Source: Lysinibacillus antri
GTDB taxonomy: Bacteria > Bacillota > Bacilli > Bacillales_A > Planococcaceae
Direction of reading: 5' to 3'
Assembly: GCF_003977595.1 (NCBI RefSeq)
Contig: NZ_RYYR01000026.1
Coordinates: 1-56,288, forward strand
Length of the DNA stretch: 56,288 bases
The notes beneath the pieces were generated by a model. It searched no databases. It was not told the origin of the DNA and worked only from the letters and a program-made list of their open reading frames with translations. Both the position numbers and the translations under genes were made by a program. Shown piece after piece: positions 40,929-49,843 of this stretch (position 1 is its first letter; each line of letters begins with the position of its first letter).

Positions 40929-41045
40929 TCACTCCTCTTTATATATTCTTCATTAATGTATGTTGCTAGTTTCAATATGTGTAAAAAAACTATGTATTGT
41001 TTTTCTTTAACGGACGGAGGTTTATGTCGAAGAGGAACAACTTGG

Positions 41046-41144
41046 CTAGGTTTCACGAAATAGGAACCTAGCCTTTATAATAAATAAAAAAATAGCTGTG
41101 TCAAAAATCTTAATTGTAATTGGATTTTGAGGCACGGCTTTTTT
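41046..41144 (+). terminator. Two consecutive hairpins upstream of the lipoprotein pseudogene
   Basis: Hairpin 1 is GGCTAGGTTT / GGAACCTAGCC (about 41044-41073). Hairpin 2 pairs AGCTGTGTC with GAGGCACGGCT around AAAATC / GATTTT (41094-41138) and ends in TTTTTT. Both recur upstream of the intact paralogue (45795-45820 and 45899-45949). They could end transcription entering from the left. The 40929-41231 gap holds nothing else recognisable. Confidence 0.7.
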
Positions 41145-41285
41145 ATATTTGTGAATTGTAGAGAGTTGTTACATCTTATTAGCATATAAATAAAATAATT
41201 AGGGCTAATAAGGTTCAACAGGAGGAGTAAAGTGTATAGAAAATTAATAGGTAGAACATTATTAGTAATATTTGTGTTGACTCTA
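41082..41285 (+). repeat. ~205-bp direct repeat, copy 1
   Basis: This segment (hairpin 2, leader, ribosome site and first ~18 codons of the lipoprotein gene) is nearly identical to 45885-46090. Only scattered substitutions and small indels separate them. The copies are 4.8 kb apart in the same orientation and flank the tatC-tatA-GMC operon. Confidence 0.93.
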
Positions 41286-41866
41286 GAAGTAACTAAAATA
41301 GAAGATGAAGAGTATCAAACGGTTACTAAGCAAGTAGCGGAGGAGTATGAATATGAAATCATTGCAAAAAACTTTACTGAAGAGAATGTAGTATTAGAGT
41401 ATCCTCAAATCACGAATTTTAAAGATAGAGGAAAGTAGGAAATTAAATTAAAGAGTAATCAAGTTTTAGGTATTAAGAATTGCTTATAAAAGTTATAACA
41501 ATATTAGCTCATCCACACCATTTGTTTTTTACAATAAATATAGACTTAAATATTGGTAACCAATTATTTTTAACAGATTTTGTTTCGAAAATTGATAAGG
41601 ATTTTATAACTATATTAAAAAATTCAAAGTATGTTGGAGATTTAGAGAATGAATTTGAACAGCAGATTAGAGAACAAGCATTTGGTCATTATAAAAGCAA
41701 TGAAGAGTTAAGTTTAGTGCTTTCTAATAATAAAGAATGTAAAAACGGTAGTTATGTTTATGTAACAGAAAATGTTCTTGGTATTAGTATGCCGGTAGCT
41801 CATGTAACAGGGGGCCATGTGGAGTTTGAAATTGATTTTAGTGAACTAAAAGAACCGCCCCTGTAA
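41232..41866 (+). pseudogene. Decayed DUF3298/RsiV-like lipoprotein gene
   Basis: A broken paralogue of the intact gene at 46037-46804. Compared with it: an in-frame 33-bp deletion removes the lipobox stretch SACGSEKSTST; a 102-bp deletion removes 34 codons; a TAT-to-TAG change then stops translation at 41438; and a frameshift follows near 41465-41485. The C-terminal half remains open (41480-41866) and still matches (NQLFLTDFV, YVYVTEN, GISMPVAHVTGGH). No complete product is expected. Confidence 0.9.
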
Positions 41867-41931
41867 TCTTTCTGCTCTTTTTTGTAAAGGTTTAGGGGAA
41901 TTGAAAGAATTGATAAAGTTTAAATTAATAA

Positions 41932-41956
41932 AAGCACACTATGGACTAGTGTGCTT
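41932..41956 (-). terminator. Terminator of the GMC/Tat operon
   Basis: AAGCACACT / AGTGTGCTT stem overlapping the tatC stop codon, followed on the minus strand by TTTTATTAAT. Ends the 45548-41946 operon. Confidence 0.82.
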
Positions 41957-42821
41957 CCTCGATGATTGGTGAATTCGTTATTCTTCTTGCTTCTGCTTTT
42001 CTCACGATATAGATACTCATTTCATATAAGCCAATCATCGGAATTAAAATCAATAATTGACTAATAAAATCAGGCGGTGTAATAAGGGCTGATACAACGG
42101 ACATGATAATATAAGACCATTTCCTTACGTTCTTCATCGTATTTGACGTTAAAAGATTAATTGATGATAGAAACAAAGCAACGACAGGTAATTCAAAAAG
42201 TAACCCAATTGGTACAGTTGTCATAATGAGAAAATGAATATAATCAGTTGCTGTAATCAACACATTAAAATTCATTTCACCTAAACCTATTAGAAATTGA
42301 TAACTCATTGGATTTATGACAAAATATCCAAATGCAAGACCAAAAAGGAAAAGAAGTAGCATAATAGGTGAGTAAAGACCGATAAATTTCTGCTCTTTTT
42401 CATAAAGGCCAGGCTTTGCGAATTGCCATAAAAAATTACAAATAAACGGCAGTGACAACCCCAGCGATAGTGTGGCAGAAATCGAAGTATATGCCTTAAT
42501 TACTTCTAACGGTCCCAATATTACTAGTTTATGACCCTTCGTAATCAATGGAAACCACAAATTAATGGTAGAAAAGACGATGATAAATAGAATGATAAAT
42601 GTGATTGCGCTTTTGATTAGTTGCTTTCTTAAAGCGAAGATATGCTCATACCAAGACTCGGTGTTTCCATTTGACTTGGTTTCCTGTTTTTCTTCGACTT
42701 CTATTTGCTCAATCAATTCAGCAGATTTGTTCGATTCCTGTATCTCTTTAATCTCTTTGCTCGATTCCTGCTTCTTTTTTTTATCCAAAGGACTCAAGTT
42801 GTTGTAGCCATAAGGATCCAT
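41946..42821 (-). CDS. tatC: Sec-independent protein translocase TatC
   Basis: 291-aa, six-TM receptor core of the twin-arginine translocase. The body begins WYEHIFALRKQLIKS (canonical H-x-EELRKR position, ~55), with the first periplasmic loop, LWQFAKPGLYEKE and ITPPDFISQ regions of the family. It carries an unusual ~50-residue highly charged Lys/Glu/Ser N-terminal extension not seen in typical TatC. Last gene of the operon behind tatA; AGGTGAT precedes the ATG. Probably dedicated to the adjacent Tat substrate complex. Confidence 0.94.
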   Translation of the reverse strand: MDPYGYNNLSPLDKKKKQESSKEIKEIQESNKSAELIEQIEVEEKQETKSNGNTESWYEHIFALRKQLIKSAITFIILFIIVFSTINLWFPLITKGHKLVILGPLEVIKAYTSISATLSLGLSLPFICNFLWQFAKPGLYEKEQKFIGLYSPIMLLLFLFGLAFGYFVINPMSYQFLIGLGEMNFNVLITATDYIHFLIMTTVPIGLLFELPVVALFLSSINLLTSNTMKNVRKWSYIIMSVVSALITPPDFISQLLILIPMIGLYEMSIYIVRKAEARRITNSPIIEEAH

Positions 42822-42830
42822 TTAAATCAC

Positions 42831-43046
42831 CTACGATGCCTCATCGGATTTCTTGATTTCTCTTAAGGCCGGCTTTTTTTCATCCTCATCGTCGTCCATA
42901 ATTTCACGAGCTGACTTTTTGAATTCGGATAATGTTTTCCCTACAGCACCTCCGATTTCCGGAAGTTTCTTAGGTCCAAAAACAATTAGCACAATCACTA
43001 AAATGATAATTAATCCAGGAACACCGATAGAACTTAAACCACCCAT
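42831..43046 (-). CDS. tatA: Twin-arginine translocase subunit TatA
   Basis: 71 aa. One N-terminal TM helix ([17 protein letters not shown]), the [17 protein letters not shown] hinge and amphipathic helix, then an acidic/basic tail. Bacillus Tat systems use TatA plus TatC without TatB, as here. GGAGG upstream; 9 bp before tatC. Confidence 0.96.
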   Translation of the reverse strand: MGGLSSIGVPGLIIILVIVLIVFGPKKLPEIGGAVGKTLSEFKKSAREIMDDDEDEKKPALREIKKSDEAS

Positions 43047-43064
43047 ATCAATTCCTCCTATTCA

Positions 43065-44777
43065 TTAGACAAGACTGCCGCCTGTTTTACTGTAGTTAAT
43101 AATTCCTTCCGCACAGCGGTATGCAAGTGCCCCAACAGTTCCGGTTGGGTTGTAGCCTCCATTATGTGCGAAATTCCCGGCACCTACTACAAACAAGTTT
43201 TCAGCATCCCAGTGCTGTAGCCAATTATTAACTACGCTAATTGCAGGGTCATTGCCCATCACTGTGCCACCTGTATTATGTGTTGTTTGATAAGGAACAA
43301 TATCATAATCCGTTAATGGATTTGCCGGAGCGATGATTTCTGCACCCATTTCCTTCACAATCTCTGCTGATCTCTCGGAAAGATATTTATGAAGTGCACG
43401 ATCTTGATCAGTAAAGTTATAGGTTAATTGTAATAATGGGACGCCATAAGCATCCTTATAAGTTGAGTCAAGAGACATAAAGTTTTCCTTATGCGGCATG
43501 GATGCCCCTTGTCCACCAATGCTTAAGGTTCTTGTAAAGTAATGAATGGATGCCTTTTTAAACTCCTCACCCCAGGCAGGCGTCTCCGGAGGAACAGGAT
43601 TAAATGCGATTGGACGTACACCCGTCTGAGTTAGCGAAAGGCTTGCGCCATGGATGAAATCAAGGTTTGAATGATCAAACGAATCTCCATTAAAGTCATC
43701 GATTGTCATTCCCAATGCTCCTGCCCCCATAAAGGTATTGTATTGTTCTTCAAAGAACCCTGTCGCGCCAGGTAGTATTTGATAGCAATAATTTTTCCCA
43801 AGCGTTCCGCGTCCCGTATCTGGGTCATATTGCTCGCCAATATTGGATACCATCAATAATTTTGCATTGTTCATCACATAGGAAGTCATTACAACCACTT
43901 CTGCAGGTTGGATAAATTCTTCGCCGGTTATCGTATCAAAGAATCGCACACCGGTTACTTTGTTTCCTTGTTTTAATACCTCGACAACATTGGAATGGAA
44001 ACGAATATCATAATTCCCTGTTTTCAGGGCGGTTGGTACAACTGTTAGTTCAGCAGAAGATTTCGCTCCATATTCACATCCAAAGCGTTCACAAAATCCA
44101 CAATATTGACAAGCAGCAATCGTCGATCCATCGGGATTTGTATAGGCTTCCGATAAATTTGCTGACGGAAGCATAAATGGATGATAGCCAAGATTAGATG
44201 TTGCAGATTCAAACTTTTCAAGAATTGGGGTTTTTTTCATTGGTGGTGTTGGAAAAGGTTCAGATCTCTTTCCCCAAAACGGGTTGGTATCTTCACCTGA
44301 AATACCCGCTATATATTCAAATTTAGTGAAATAAGGTTCCAATTCATCGTAAGTGATTCCCCAGTCCTGTAGCAGGTAGTCTTTCCCAAGCTTATTGGCA
44401 CCGTATTTTTTATCCGTTATCGATTTAATTTCAAAATCGTACGGTAGGAATCGCCAGTTCTGCCCATTCCAGTGTGTACCTGCACCTCCCAAGCCTTCTC
44501 CCAAAAGGAAAGAACCCATCATTCGCATTGGTAGTGCATTCATTTTTCGGTGATTTCGGAAAGTAACCGTTTCCCTCGATAAGTTTTGGAACAGTTCATA
44601 TCGGATTGCATAGCGAAATTCATCGTGTGCCATCGAAAAATCTTCGGTACCACGTGATGCACCTCGCTCCAACCCTCGTACTTTCAAACCTGATTTTGCA
44701 CATTCTGATGCCACAATGCCGCCTGTCCAGCCAACACCAACCGTGACAACATCAACTTTATCTAATGTAGTAGCCAT
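43065..44777 (-). CDS. GMC-family FAD oxidoreductase (gluconate/glucose dehydrogenase large-subunit type)
   Basis: 570 aa. N-terminal FAD-binding Rossmann motif GVGWTGGIVASE (residues ~14-25) and LERG. GEGLGGAGTHWNGQ follows, and the C-terminal HNTGGTVMG and NPTGTVGALAYR carry the catalytic His region. A cysteine cluster CQYCGFCERFGC (~219-230) matches the position of the Fe-S ligands in FAD-glucose dehydrogenase large subunits. It lacks its own signal peptide and probably travels through Tat as a complex with the adjacent subunit 3. Substrate (gluconate, other sugar acid or polyol) cannot be told from sequence. Confidence 0.88.
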   Translation of the reverse strand: MATTLDKVDVVTVGVGWTGGIVASECAKSGLKVRGLERGASRGTEDFSMAHDEFRYAIRYELFQNLSRETVTFRNHRKMNALPMRMMGSFLLGEGLGGAGTHWNGQNWRFLPYDFEIKSITDKKYGANKLGKDYLLQDWGITYDELEPYFTKFEYIAGISGEDTNPFWGKRSEPFPTPPMKKTPILEKFESATSNLGYHPFMLPSANLSEAYTNPDGSTIAACQYCGFCERFGCEYGAKSSAELTVVPTALKTGNYDIRFHSNVVEVLKQGNKVTGVRFFDTITGEEFIQPAEVVVMTSYVMNNAKLLMVSNIGEQYDPDTGRGTLGKNYCYQILPGATGFFEEQYNTFMGAGALGMTIDDFNGDSFDHSNLDFIHGASLSLTQTGVRPIAFNPVPPETPAWGEEFKKASIHYFTRTLSIGGQGASMPHKENFMSLDSTYKDAYGVPLLQLTYNFTDQDRALHKYLSERSAEIVKEMGAEIIAPANPLTDYDIVPYQTTHNTGGTVMGNDPAISVVNNWLQHWDAENLFVVGAGNFAHNGGYNPTGTVGALAYRCAEGIINYSKTGGSLV

Positions 44778-44792
44778 TACAATTACTCCTAT

Positions 44793-45548
44793 CTATGAAT
44801 GAGTCATACTGCTAATTGATTGTGGATCATATTTTACAAACTTTTTATTTTCAATTTCTTTCGTATAGCTATATTGATGACCTGGGAACCCTTTCATTTT
44901 CCAGCCTTCCATATTTTTGTTGCCATTGTAGATTGGATCGCAATACGCTCCCTCAAGTGTTGCTTGACGCAGTAGTTTAAAGAAAAAGAGAGAACTTACT
45001 GCCATCATTGGTACTTCGCCTTTTTGGAAGGCCGTTAATATTTCATCCATTTGAGCTGGCTCCAATTCTACGAACCCCTTCTGATATCTTGATTGGGCTT
45101 CCTCTTCCAGCTTAGCAATTCCTTGTTCAAAGATTTCAGCTCGAGTAAGCCTACTTTGATATCCTTGTGTAACCGCACCATCTTCAAACGGACCTTGCAT
45201 ATATTCCTTTGCGTTCATCCCATAGGCACCAGCTAATTGGTTGTCTATAAAGTAAGGCACACCTAAACCAATAGCACCTGGTCCTAATTCATCTTCTGGC
45301 AATATTCGCTCAGTTGCTTGAGATAATACGTTAAAACTTGCCGTTGTTTTAAAGAACTGAAGACCCACATTGAGTTCATGATTTTGTCCTTGATGTTTAT
45401 CTACAGTTGTTTCTTTTTTGCCCGGAGTTTTGTTTACGTTGTAGCCAACTAGACCACCAATAATTCCTCCGCCAATTAATGTACCTGTTGCAATCCCTGT
45501 GGTTTTCATAAAGTCCCGACGAGAAACACCTTGCTTTTTACTTTCCAA
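44793..45548 (-). CDS. Gluconate 2-dehydrogenase subunit 3-family protein with Tat signal
   Basis: 251 aa. The twin-arginine motif SRRDFMK is followed by a hydrophobic Gly-rich stretch (residues ~10-34). The body matches the small gamma subunit of gluconate/FAD-glucose dehydrogenases (LSQATERILPEDELGPGAIGLGVPYFIDNQL; GAYCDPIYNGNK). It likely acts as hitch-hiker chaperone exporting the GMC subunit. The start codon is TTG at 45548: GGAGG lies seven bases upstream, while the nearby ATG is in another frame. First gene of the four-gene operon with GMC, tatA and tatC. Confidence 0.87.
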   Translation of the reverse strand: MESKKQGVSRRDFMKTTGIATGTLIGGGIIGGLVGYNVNKTPGKKETTVDKHQGQNHELNVGLQFFKTTASFNVLSQATERILPEDELGPGAIGLGVPYFIDNQLAGAYGMNAKEYMQGPFEDGAVTQGYQSRLTRAEIFEQGIAKLEEEAQSRYQKGFVELEPAQMDEILTAFQKGEVPMMAVSSLFFFKLLRQATLEGAYCDPIYNGNKNMEGWKMKGFPGHQYSYTKEIENKKFVKYDPQSISSMTHS

Positions 45549-45884
45549 ACATAATCCTCCTCTTATGTTAATAATTACCTTAGATGGAGTATTGTGATTT
45601 TTTCCCCAAATTAAACAATAAAAAGAAAATTATCTTTAAAGTAAGAAATGCCGATATTTAATAACAGTCTTCATCTTGTAGTTAGTAGAATGGGAAGTGA
45701 AAGGATTTAAACTTAAATATTGTGAACAAATGTACTTAAACTAAAACGAGGGCTTGATTTGAATAAGCGACAGTTGAAGAGAAATAGAAAAATAGGCTAG
45801 ATTCAAAATAGAACCTAGCCTCTATAAATAAACCCACCAACACCCTTTTGTTGCCACATATAGTTGTAGCAAGGTTGAACTTAG
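45549..45884. other. Non-coding spacer between divergent genes
   Basis: AT-rich region upstream of the Tat-substrate operon (minus) and the intact lipoprotein gene (plus). It holds the copy-2 version of hairpin 1 (GGCTAGATTC / GAACCTAGCC, 45795-45820) and a ~60-bp stretch (about 45822-45884) that is absent from copy 1. No gene, tRNA or strong promoter could be assigned. Confidence 0.6.
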
Positions 45885-46090
45885 AATAAATAAAAAATAG
45901 CTGTGTCAAAAATCTTAATTGTAATTGCATTTTGAGGCACGGCTTTTTTAAATTTATGAATGGTAGAGAGTTGTTACATTTTATTAGCATATAAATAAAA
46001 TAATTAGGGCTAATAAGGTTCAACAGGAGGAGTAAAGTGTATAGAAAATTAATAGGTAAAACATTATTAGTAATATTTGTGTTGACTCTA
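45885..46090 (+). repeat. ~205-bp direct repeat, copy 2
   Basis: Partner of 41082-41285 in the same orientation: same terminator-like hairpin, same leader and GGAGG, same first codons. Homologous recombination between the copies would delete ~4.8 kb including the GMC oxidoreductase and Tat genes. Confidence 0.93.
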
Positions 46091-46804
46091 TCAGCTTGTG
46101 GCAGTGAAAAAAGTACATCTACTTTAGAAGTAACTAAAATGGAAGATGGAAATAATCAAATCGTTGCTGAACAAAAATTGGAGGATAGGGACTATGAACT
46201 CATCACGGAAACTTATTCGAAAGATAATGTAACAATAGAATATCCGCAAATCATTCATTTCAAAGATGAAGGAAAACAACATGAAATAAATGAGGTTATT
46301 AAAAAAGAAGCACTCGCACCTTTTCTACAGACAATACAATTATTAGAGCCAGACCAAAAATATGAGGCTGAAGGAAAGTATGAAATTAAGTTAAAGAATA
46401 ATTACATGTTAAGTATAGCCTATAAGAGTTATAACAATATTAGCCCATCTGCCCATCCATACTATTTGTTTTTTACAACAAATATTGACTTAAACACAGG
46501 TAACCAATTATTTTTATCTGATTTTGTTAAGAAGATTGATAACGAGTTTATTACAAAATTAAAAAATGCCAAGTATGTTGGAAATTTAGGAGAGGAATAT
46601 AAGCAGCAAATTAAGGAACTAGTATTTGGTCAGTATAATAGTGATGAAGAGTTAATAGCAGCCCTTACTAATAGTAAAGATCATGATAGTGGTATTTATG
46701 TCTATGTAACTGAAAATGCGCTTGGTATTAGTATGCCAGTAGCTCATGTGGCTGGGGATCATGCCCAATTTGAAATTGATTTTAGTGAACTAAAAGAAAA
46801 GTGA
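46037..46804 (+). CDS. Lipoprotein with PdaC/SigV-DUF3298 (RsiV-like) domain
   Basis: 255 aa. Lipoprotein signal VIFVLTLSACGSE (lipobox LSAC, Cys ~20). An N-terminal DUF4163/PdaC-like stretch (ITETYSKDNVTIEYPQI) is followed by a DUF3298-type C-terminus (NTGNQLFLSDFV; VYVTENALGISMPVAHVAGDH; FEIDFSEL). In B. subtilis these domains occur in RsiV and PdaC, where they bind lysozyme or modify the wall; no catalytic assignment is made here. GTG start with AGGAGG five bases upstream. Intact paralogue of the pseudogene at 41232. Confidence 0.86.
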   Translation: MYRKLIGKTLLVIFVLTLSACGSEKSTSTLEVTKMEDGNNQIVAEQKLEDRDYELITETYSKDNVTIEYPQIIHFKDEGKQHEINEVIKKEALAPFLQTIQLLEPDQKYEAEGKYEIKLKNNYMLSIAYKSYNNISPSAHPYYLFFTTNIDLNTGNQLFLSDFVKKIDNEFITKLKNAKYVGNLGEEYKQQIKELVFGQYNSDEELIAALTNSKDHDSGIYVYVTENALGISMPVAHVAGDHAQFEIDFSELKEK

Positions 46805-46907
46805 GAGTAATAAACAAGGATATTTGCTAACGAAAATTAATTAGGGTTAAGGGCATCTAGAGATGAGGGGAATTCATCCAAATAGCTAGGGAATTCATTC
46901 TAAAACT

Positions 46908-46954
46908 AAACAAAATAAAAAAGTAGGATTTGAGACGACCTCAAATTCTACTTT
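46908..46954 (-). terminator. Terminator of the siderophore transporter operon
   Basis: 15-bp stem AAAGTAGAATTTGAG / CTCAAATCCTACTTT on the minus strand (one mismatch pair) followed by TTTTATTTTG. Confidence 0.88.
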
Positions 46955-46984
46955 CTTATAATTTAAAAATGCAGTCTTTTTTTA

Positions 46985-47776
46985 TTACTTATGATATCGA
47001 CTTATTGGAAGGACAAGTGGTGTGTTTGAAATGGGATCATTTATGACATGGCAATCTAAGTTAAAGGTTTCCTTAATCAGTTCGCTCGTAACGATGTCAT
47101 TTGGCGAGCCTTCAGCAATCAGTTGTCCATCCTTTACGGCAAATAAATAATCCGCATAACGTGCTGAAAGGTTAATATCATGAAGCACCATGACAATTGT
47201 TGTCCCGTACTTTACATTTAAATCTTTCAATAAATCTAATATTTCTACTTGATAAGTGATATCTAAATAGGTTGTTGGCTCATCTAAAAATAAAATATTG
47301 GTTTGCTGAGCTAATGCCATCGCAATCCATACACGTTGGCGTTGTCCACCTGATAATTCATCAATATGGCGATCACTAAATTCCGCAATATTCATCATAT
47401 CAAGAGCTGTTGCAACTGCCTCGTAATCCTTTTTTGACCAACTTGAAAACATGGATTGATGTGGAAATCGCCCACGACCAACTAAATCAGCAACGGTAAT
47501 ACCTTCTGGGACAATAGGGGACTGAGGTAAAAGTCCAACCGTACGAGCAAGCTTTTTAGAAGGAATTTCATAAATTGATTTGTTATCTAAATACACATCA
47601 CCATTCGTTGGTTTTAGTAATCGAGCCATTGTTTTTAATAAGGTTGATTTTCCACAGCCATTTGAACCAATAATAATGCTAATTTTATTTTCAGGAATCG
47701 ATAGGCTTACATCCTTTAAAATGAGATTTTGGTCATAGCCAGAATGTAAGTTTTTTGTTTGTAATGTATGAGACAT
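46985..47776 (-). CDS. Iron-siderophore ABC transporter ATP-binding protein
   Basis: 263-aa FecE/FhuC-type ATPase. Walker A GSNGCGKST, Q-loop LLPQSP, signature LSGGQRQR, Walker B ILFLDEPT and H-loop VLHDIN are intact. Energises the two permeases encoded just upstream; the start overlaps the permease stop by one base (TAATG). Confidence 0.94.
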   Translation of the reverse strand: MSHTLQTKNLHSGYDQNLILKDVSLSIPENKISIIIGSNGCGKSTLLKTMARLLKPTNGDVYLDNKSIYEIPSKKLARTVGLLPQSPIVPEGITVADLVGRGRFPHQSMFSSWSKKDYEAVATALDMMNIAEFSDRHIDELSGGQRQRVWIAMALAQQTNILFLDEPTTYLDITYQVEILDLLKDLNVKYGTTIVMVLHDINLSARYADYLFAVKDGQLIAEGSPNDIVTSELIKETFNLDCHVINDPISNTPLVLPISRYHK

Positions 47777-48810
47777 TAAATATCCCCCTTTCGATTCATT
47801 TTGATTAGTAAGTAAATTAAATATGGTGCGCCAATAATCCCTGTAATAACACCTACAGGATAGTGCGCCTCAAAAGCAAATTGCCCGATTAAATCTGCTG
47901 CAAGTACCAAGATTACACCGATTAACCCAGAAGGTATAAGTGCAGAGAATCCAGCCCCAACAATACGTCTAGCAATTGGGCCAGCTAAAAATGAAATAAA
48001 TGCGATCGGTCCCGTTGTTGCAGTTGCTAATGCAATAACTAGTACAGCAGTTATTAATAAAATGATACGAACTCGATTTGTTGAAACACCTAAAGATGTA
48101 GCTGCTTGTTCACCAAGCTCTAACATTTCTAAATGATTTGAAAAGTAGATAAGTATCGGTGTACAAATGACGATAAGAATTAATAAAGGCATTACGGTTT
48201 CAACTTTTGCTCCGTTTAAGCTTCCACTCAGCCATCGAAGAGCAGTCGGTAAATCATGTGTTTTTGCGATTAACATTAAATAAGAAATAAAGGCATTTAA
48301 TATTGCTTGAATCCCAATTCCTATTAAAATTAATCGTCCAATTGAAAAAGAAGTAGCTCTCGAAAAACCATATATAATGGCAACTGTCAATAATCCACCT
48401 ACAACTGAAGCAATTGAAATCATTGTATTGCTTGTCTGAAGGACGACAATACAAAATACGGCTGCTGCACTTGATCCCGCTGTAATCCCAATTACATTTG
48501 GGTTCGCTAATGGGTTTCGTAGCATTGTTTGGAATACATAACCCCCAACTCCAAATGCAAATCCAGTAAGGAGTCCAGCTAACATACGTGGAAAACGTAA
48601 TGTTCCAACGGCAAAGCTTGCGCCTTTAACTTCCTCACCTAATAAAACAGCAATGACATCTTTCACAGGATATATCGTATTTCCAAGCATAAGCATAGCG
48701 CAACATAATGCAAGGGCAATTACAATTAATATGACCATCGTCGCAATATAACGACGTTTACGTTTGGATCTTGATTGAATAATGGTTTGTAAAGTATCGT
48801 TGTTCATCAT
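47776..48810 (-). CDS. Iron-siderophore ABC transporter permease (FecCD family)
   Basis: 344 aa with about nine to ten TM helices. FecCD landmarks LRFPRMLAGLLTGFAFGVGGYVFQTMLRNPLA (split across the typical R-x-PR and NPLA blocks) and GPIAFISFLAGPIARRI are visible. Overlaps the preceding permease gene by 4 nt (ATGA). Heterodimer partner of the other permease. Confidence 0.93.
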   Translation of the reverse strand: MMNNDTLQTIIQSRSKRKRRYIATMVILIVIALALCCAMLMLGNTIYPVKDVIAVLLGEEVKGASFAVGTLRFPRMLAGLLTGFAFGVGGYVFQTMLRNPLANPNVIGITAGSSAAAVFCIVVLQTSNTMISIASVVGGLLTVAIIYGFSRATSFSIGRLILIGIGIQAILNAFISYLMLIAKTHDLPTALRWLSGSLNGAKVETVMPLLILIVICTPILIYFSNHLEMLELGEQAATSLGVSTNRVRIILLITAVLVIALATATTGPIAFISFLAGPIARRIVGAGFSALIPSGLIGVILVLAADLIGQFAFEAHYPVGVITGIIGAPYLIYLLIKMNRKGDI

Positions 48811-49841
48811 AGGCTACGCATTTTCGCTTTCATCGTAATATAAATTAAAATCGGTGCGCCAATAAAGGCTGTTAAAATCCCAACCTCTACCTCTCCAGGA
48901 CGAGCGATTAACCGTCCTACTACATCAGATATCGTTAAAATAATCCCGCCAGATAAAGCGGAAAGGGGGATGATAAAACGTAAATCTGGTCCAATCATTA
49001 ATCGAATTACATGAGTCGCTAATAGACCGATAAATCCAATTGGTCCTGCAAAGGCTGTCGCAGCACCGCAAAGTAGTACACCTGCAAAAGCAGAGACTAA
49101 ACGAATCGTCCCTGTTTTAACACCTAATCCTGTCGCTACCTCATCTCCTAATGCCATTGCATTTAGTGCAGGTGTAGCTAAAATAGCAATGATTATACCT
49201 ACAACTAAGAAGGGGAGAAGTAGTTGAATACTATCCCACGTACCAGCTCCAACACTTCCAACCTGCCAAAAGCGAAATTGATCCATCACATTTTGACGAG
49301 GAATCATAATCGCTGTTACGAGTGAAGATAAGATAGCACTTGTTGCAGCTCCAGCTAGGACGAGCTTTAAAGGTGTAGCGCCGCTTCCTCCAAGAGAACC
49401 AATTGTAAACACAAAAATAGCAGTAAGAATCGCACCTGCTATAGCTAACCATACATATTCACTTGCAGAGCTAATATTAAAAAAGGCAATACCACTAACA
49501 ACGAATAATGCAGCCCCTGTATTAACTCCTAAAATACTTGGATCGGCAATTGGGTTTCGCGTGACCGATTGCATTAGTGCCCCAGATACACCTAATGCCG
49601 CACCACACATAAAACTAAAAATAGTTCGTACAACACGTTGACGAACGACACTAGATTCATGATCGTTTAATTCTGGATGGAATAGTCCATCCAGAATTGT
49701 AGACCACCCAATTGAACGAGAGCCAAAAGCTATAGAAGCAATGATTGATAGGATTAAAAGAATTAAAAGAATAACTGTTAACTTCCCTAAATTCTTTGGT
49801 AGGAAAGATTGCTTCTCCTTAGCAATGTTCAACTGTTTCAT
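48807..49841 (-). CDS. Iron-siderophore ABC transporter permease (FecCD family)
   Basis: 344 aa, about ten TM helices. Family motifs RTIFSFMCGAALGVSGALMQ, NPIADPSILGV and AGPIGFIGLLATHVIR are present. First permease of the operon, two bases after the binding-protein gene. Sequence resembles B. subtilis YfiZ/FhuB-type permeases, so hydroxamate or related siderophores are possible substrates (inference). Confidence 0.93.
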   Translation of the reverse strand: MKQLNIAKEKQSFLPKNLGKLTVILLILLILSIIASIAFGSRSIGWSTILDGLFHPELNDHESSVVRQRVVRTIFSFMCGAALGVSGALMQSVTRNPIADPSILGVNTGAALFVVSGIAFFNISSASEYVWLAIAGAILTAIFVFTIGSLGGSGATPLKLVLAGAATSAILSSLVTAIMIPRQNVMDQFRFWQVGSVGAGTWDSIQLLLPFLVVGIIIAILATPALNAMALGDEVATGLGVKTGTIRLVSAFAGVLLCGAATAFAGPIGFIGLLATHVIRLMIGPDLRFIIPLSALSGGIILTISDVVGRLIARPGEVEVGILTAFIGAPILIYITMKAKMRSL

Positions 49842-49843
49842 GA

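Noticed and set aside
45736..46023. 95-aa minus-strand open frame upstream of the intact lipoprotein gene
   Set aside because: It runs through duplicated hairpins and the lipoprotein leader, lacks a ribosome site, and its copy-1 counterpart is not open.
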